From the NCBI GenBank assembly GCA_023665805.1, contig JAMPDJ010000012.1, forward strand, positions 1 through 64,000: a stretch of 64,000 bases of DNA, given 5' to 3'. A program made the position numbers and the translations under genes. A model generated the notes under the pieces. It was given only the letters and a program-made list of their open reading frames with translations, was not told the DNA's origin and made no database searches. This document shows positions 63,361 to 64,000 of this stretch, in pieces; the stretch's first letter is position 1, and every line of letters starts with the position of its first letter. The stretch comes from Bacteroides sp. (GTDB lineage Bacteria; Bacteroidota; Bacteroidia; Bacteroidales; Bacteroidaceae).

Positions 63361-64000
63361 TCACTTGTAATTGCCGAGGTTCTGTTCAATCTCGAATGGC
63401 ACACGCACGGAAACCCCATGCTTCATCAACTTCATTATGTTGGGATACATCCTGTTCTTGAACGACTTCCAGTCCCTGTTCTCCATATCTGTCCATCCGG
63501 CTTCTGCAAGGGCCAGGCCTCTCGGGTAGGCCATATATGTGGCCCGGTTGATGTCTTTTATGGCTTCTCCCCACAATGTGGCCATGACGCCCATTATGTG
63601 CTCCTGCTTCTTCCCGGCTTGTCCGTATCCCGGGTCAAAACCATAGCAAGTCTCGAGGGTCGTGATTGGCATGCCCCAATTGTTGAATTCCGGAAAATCC
63701 CCTTTGTACTGTGGATAGTCCAGATAGGCATATTCGCCAGGAGCCATTATCAACGGATTGCCGTGGTCGTGTGTCAACTCCAGGCATTTGGGCGTAAGCC
63801 CTCCGCGCCAACTTACAAGTACGGTTTCTTTCGGATAGGGGAAAAGATAGTCGTTTGCGGGCGGGTATATGTTGTCAAGCTCACACCATAGAATGGTTCG
63901 TTTGCCGTTTTTCTTTACGCTTTTCATTACCTTGGCAAAGAATGGAATCATAAGTTGTGACGGCTTGCTGTATCCCGATTTCTCCATGAGCCTGTTGCAT
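63361..64000 (-). CDS. Glycoside hydrolase family 20 (beta-N-acetylhexosaminidase), C-terminal part
   Basis: The frame is open to the window edge, so the N-terminal and most of the catalytic part lie outside. The visible 213 residues match the second half of the GH20 barrel: KRTILWCELDNIYP, V-L-V-S-W-R-G-G, M-A-P-G-E-Y-A-Y-L-D-Y-P-Q, C-Y-G-F-D-P-G, HIMGVMATLWGEAI (W and E of the active site) and R-G-L-A-L-A-E-A-G-W-T. Such enzymes release terminal GlcNAc or GalNAc from host or wall glycans. Confidence 0.9.
   Translation of the reverse strand, partial: CNRLMEKSGYSKPSQLMIPFFAKVMKSVKKNGKRTILWCELDNIYPPANDYLFPYPKETVLVSWRGGLTPKCLELTHDHGNPLIMAPGEYAYLDYPQYKGDFPEFNNWGMPITTLETCYGFDPGYGQAGKKQEHIMGVMATLWGEAIKDINRATYMAYPRGLALAEAGWTDMENRDWKSFKNRMYPNIMKLMKHGVSVRVPFEIEQNLGNYK

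Overview
The window looks like a chromosomal segment from a Bacteroidales bacterium (a gut Bacteroides, Prevotella or Paraprevotella type of organism; the species cannot be fixed from sequence alone). The evidence is the Bacteroidetes promoter signature (TTTG about 20 bases before TAnnTTTG) ahead of many genes, weak Shine-Dalgarno signals, a TonB-dependent receptor with DUF5689-type lipoproteins, DUF3256, DUF1599 and BT_3928-type proteins, a BspA-like leucine-rich-repeat relic, and a capsule operon headed by a NusG-like (UpxY-type) antiterminator.

Layout. 1-3000 is gene-poor and decayed: a broken BspA-like gene, a terminator and two copies of a 198-bp terminal-inverted-repeat element. 3012-15913 is core genome: CDP-alcohol phosphatidyltransferase, GtrA, ABC exporter, NAD kinase, DJ-1, RecG, NDK, a LysM/M23 peptidase, DUF1599, a BT_3928-type protein, TpiA, a SPOR protein and FolE. 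16136-22452 is an accessory island. It holds a tightly overlapping four-gene operon (DUF262 protein, DUF3696 ATPase, a protein with a RelE/HigB-like C-terminus, a small acidic protein), a tyrosine integrase and a TIR-like gene. 22739-45965 is one long minus-strand, AT-richer polysaccharide operon of about 19 genes: antiterminator, flippase, polymerase, six intact glycosyltransferases, two pyruvyltransferase plus Fe-S protein pairs, acyltransferases, epimerase, WecA-type initiating transferase and WbuC-type cupin. It contains a broken acyltransferase, two dead insertion sequences and an 11-G tract that looks phase-variable. 46375-50138 returns to core genes (DnaG, class II aldolase). 50280-58630 holds a TonB-dependent receptor with OB-fold-like lipoproteins, flanked by two secreted nucleases; L31 lies between them. 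58664-64000 has DUF3256, a DMT transporter, TruA, a secreted endonuclease I, DUF308 and the C-terminal part of a GH20 hexosaminidase that runs off the window.

How the parts work together. The polysaccharide operon probably makes an acylated, pyruvylated surface glycan, and its long transcript would need the antiterminator to pass about 1.5 kb of IS debris. The island beside it has the look of a defence island. The three exported nucleases, receptor and OB-fold lipoproteins suggest, but do not prove, extracellular nucleic-acid scavenging.

The most interesting signals are: the four-gene ATPase/RelE-like operon; the G11 tract whose one-base contraction would fuse an acyltransferase to the flippase; two arrays of short motifs at exact 22-bp and 23-bp periods upstream of ndk and dnaG; and the 198-bp MITE-like family.
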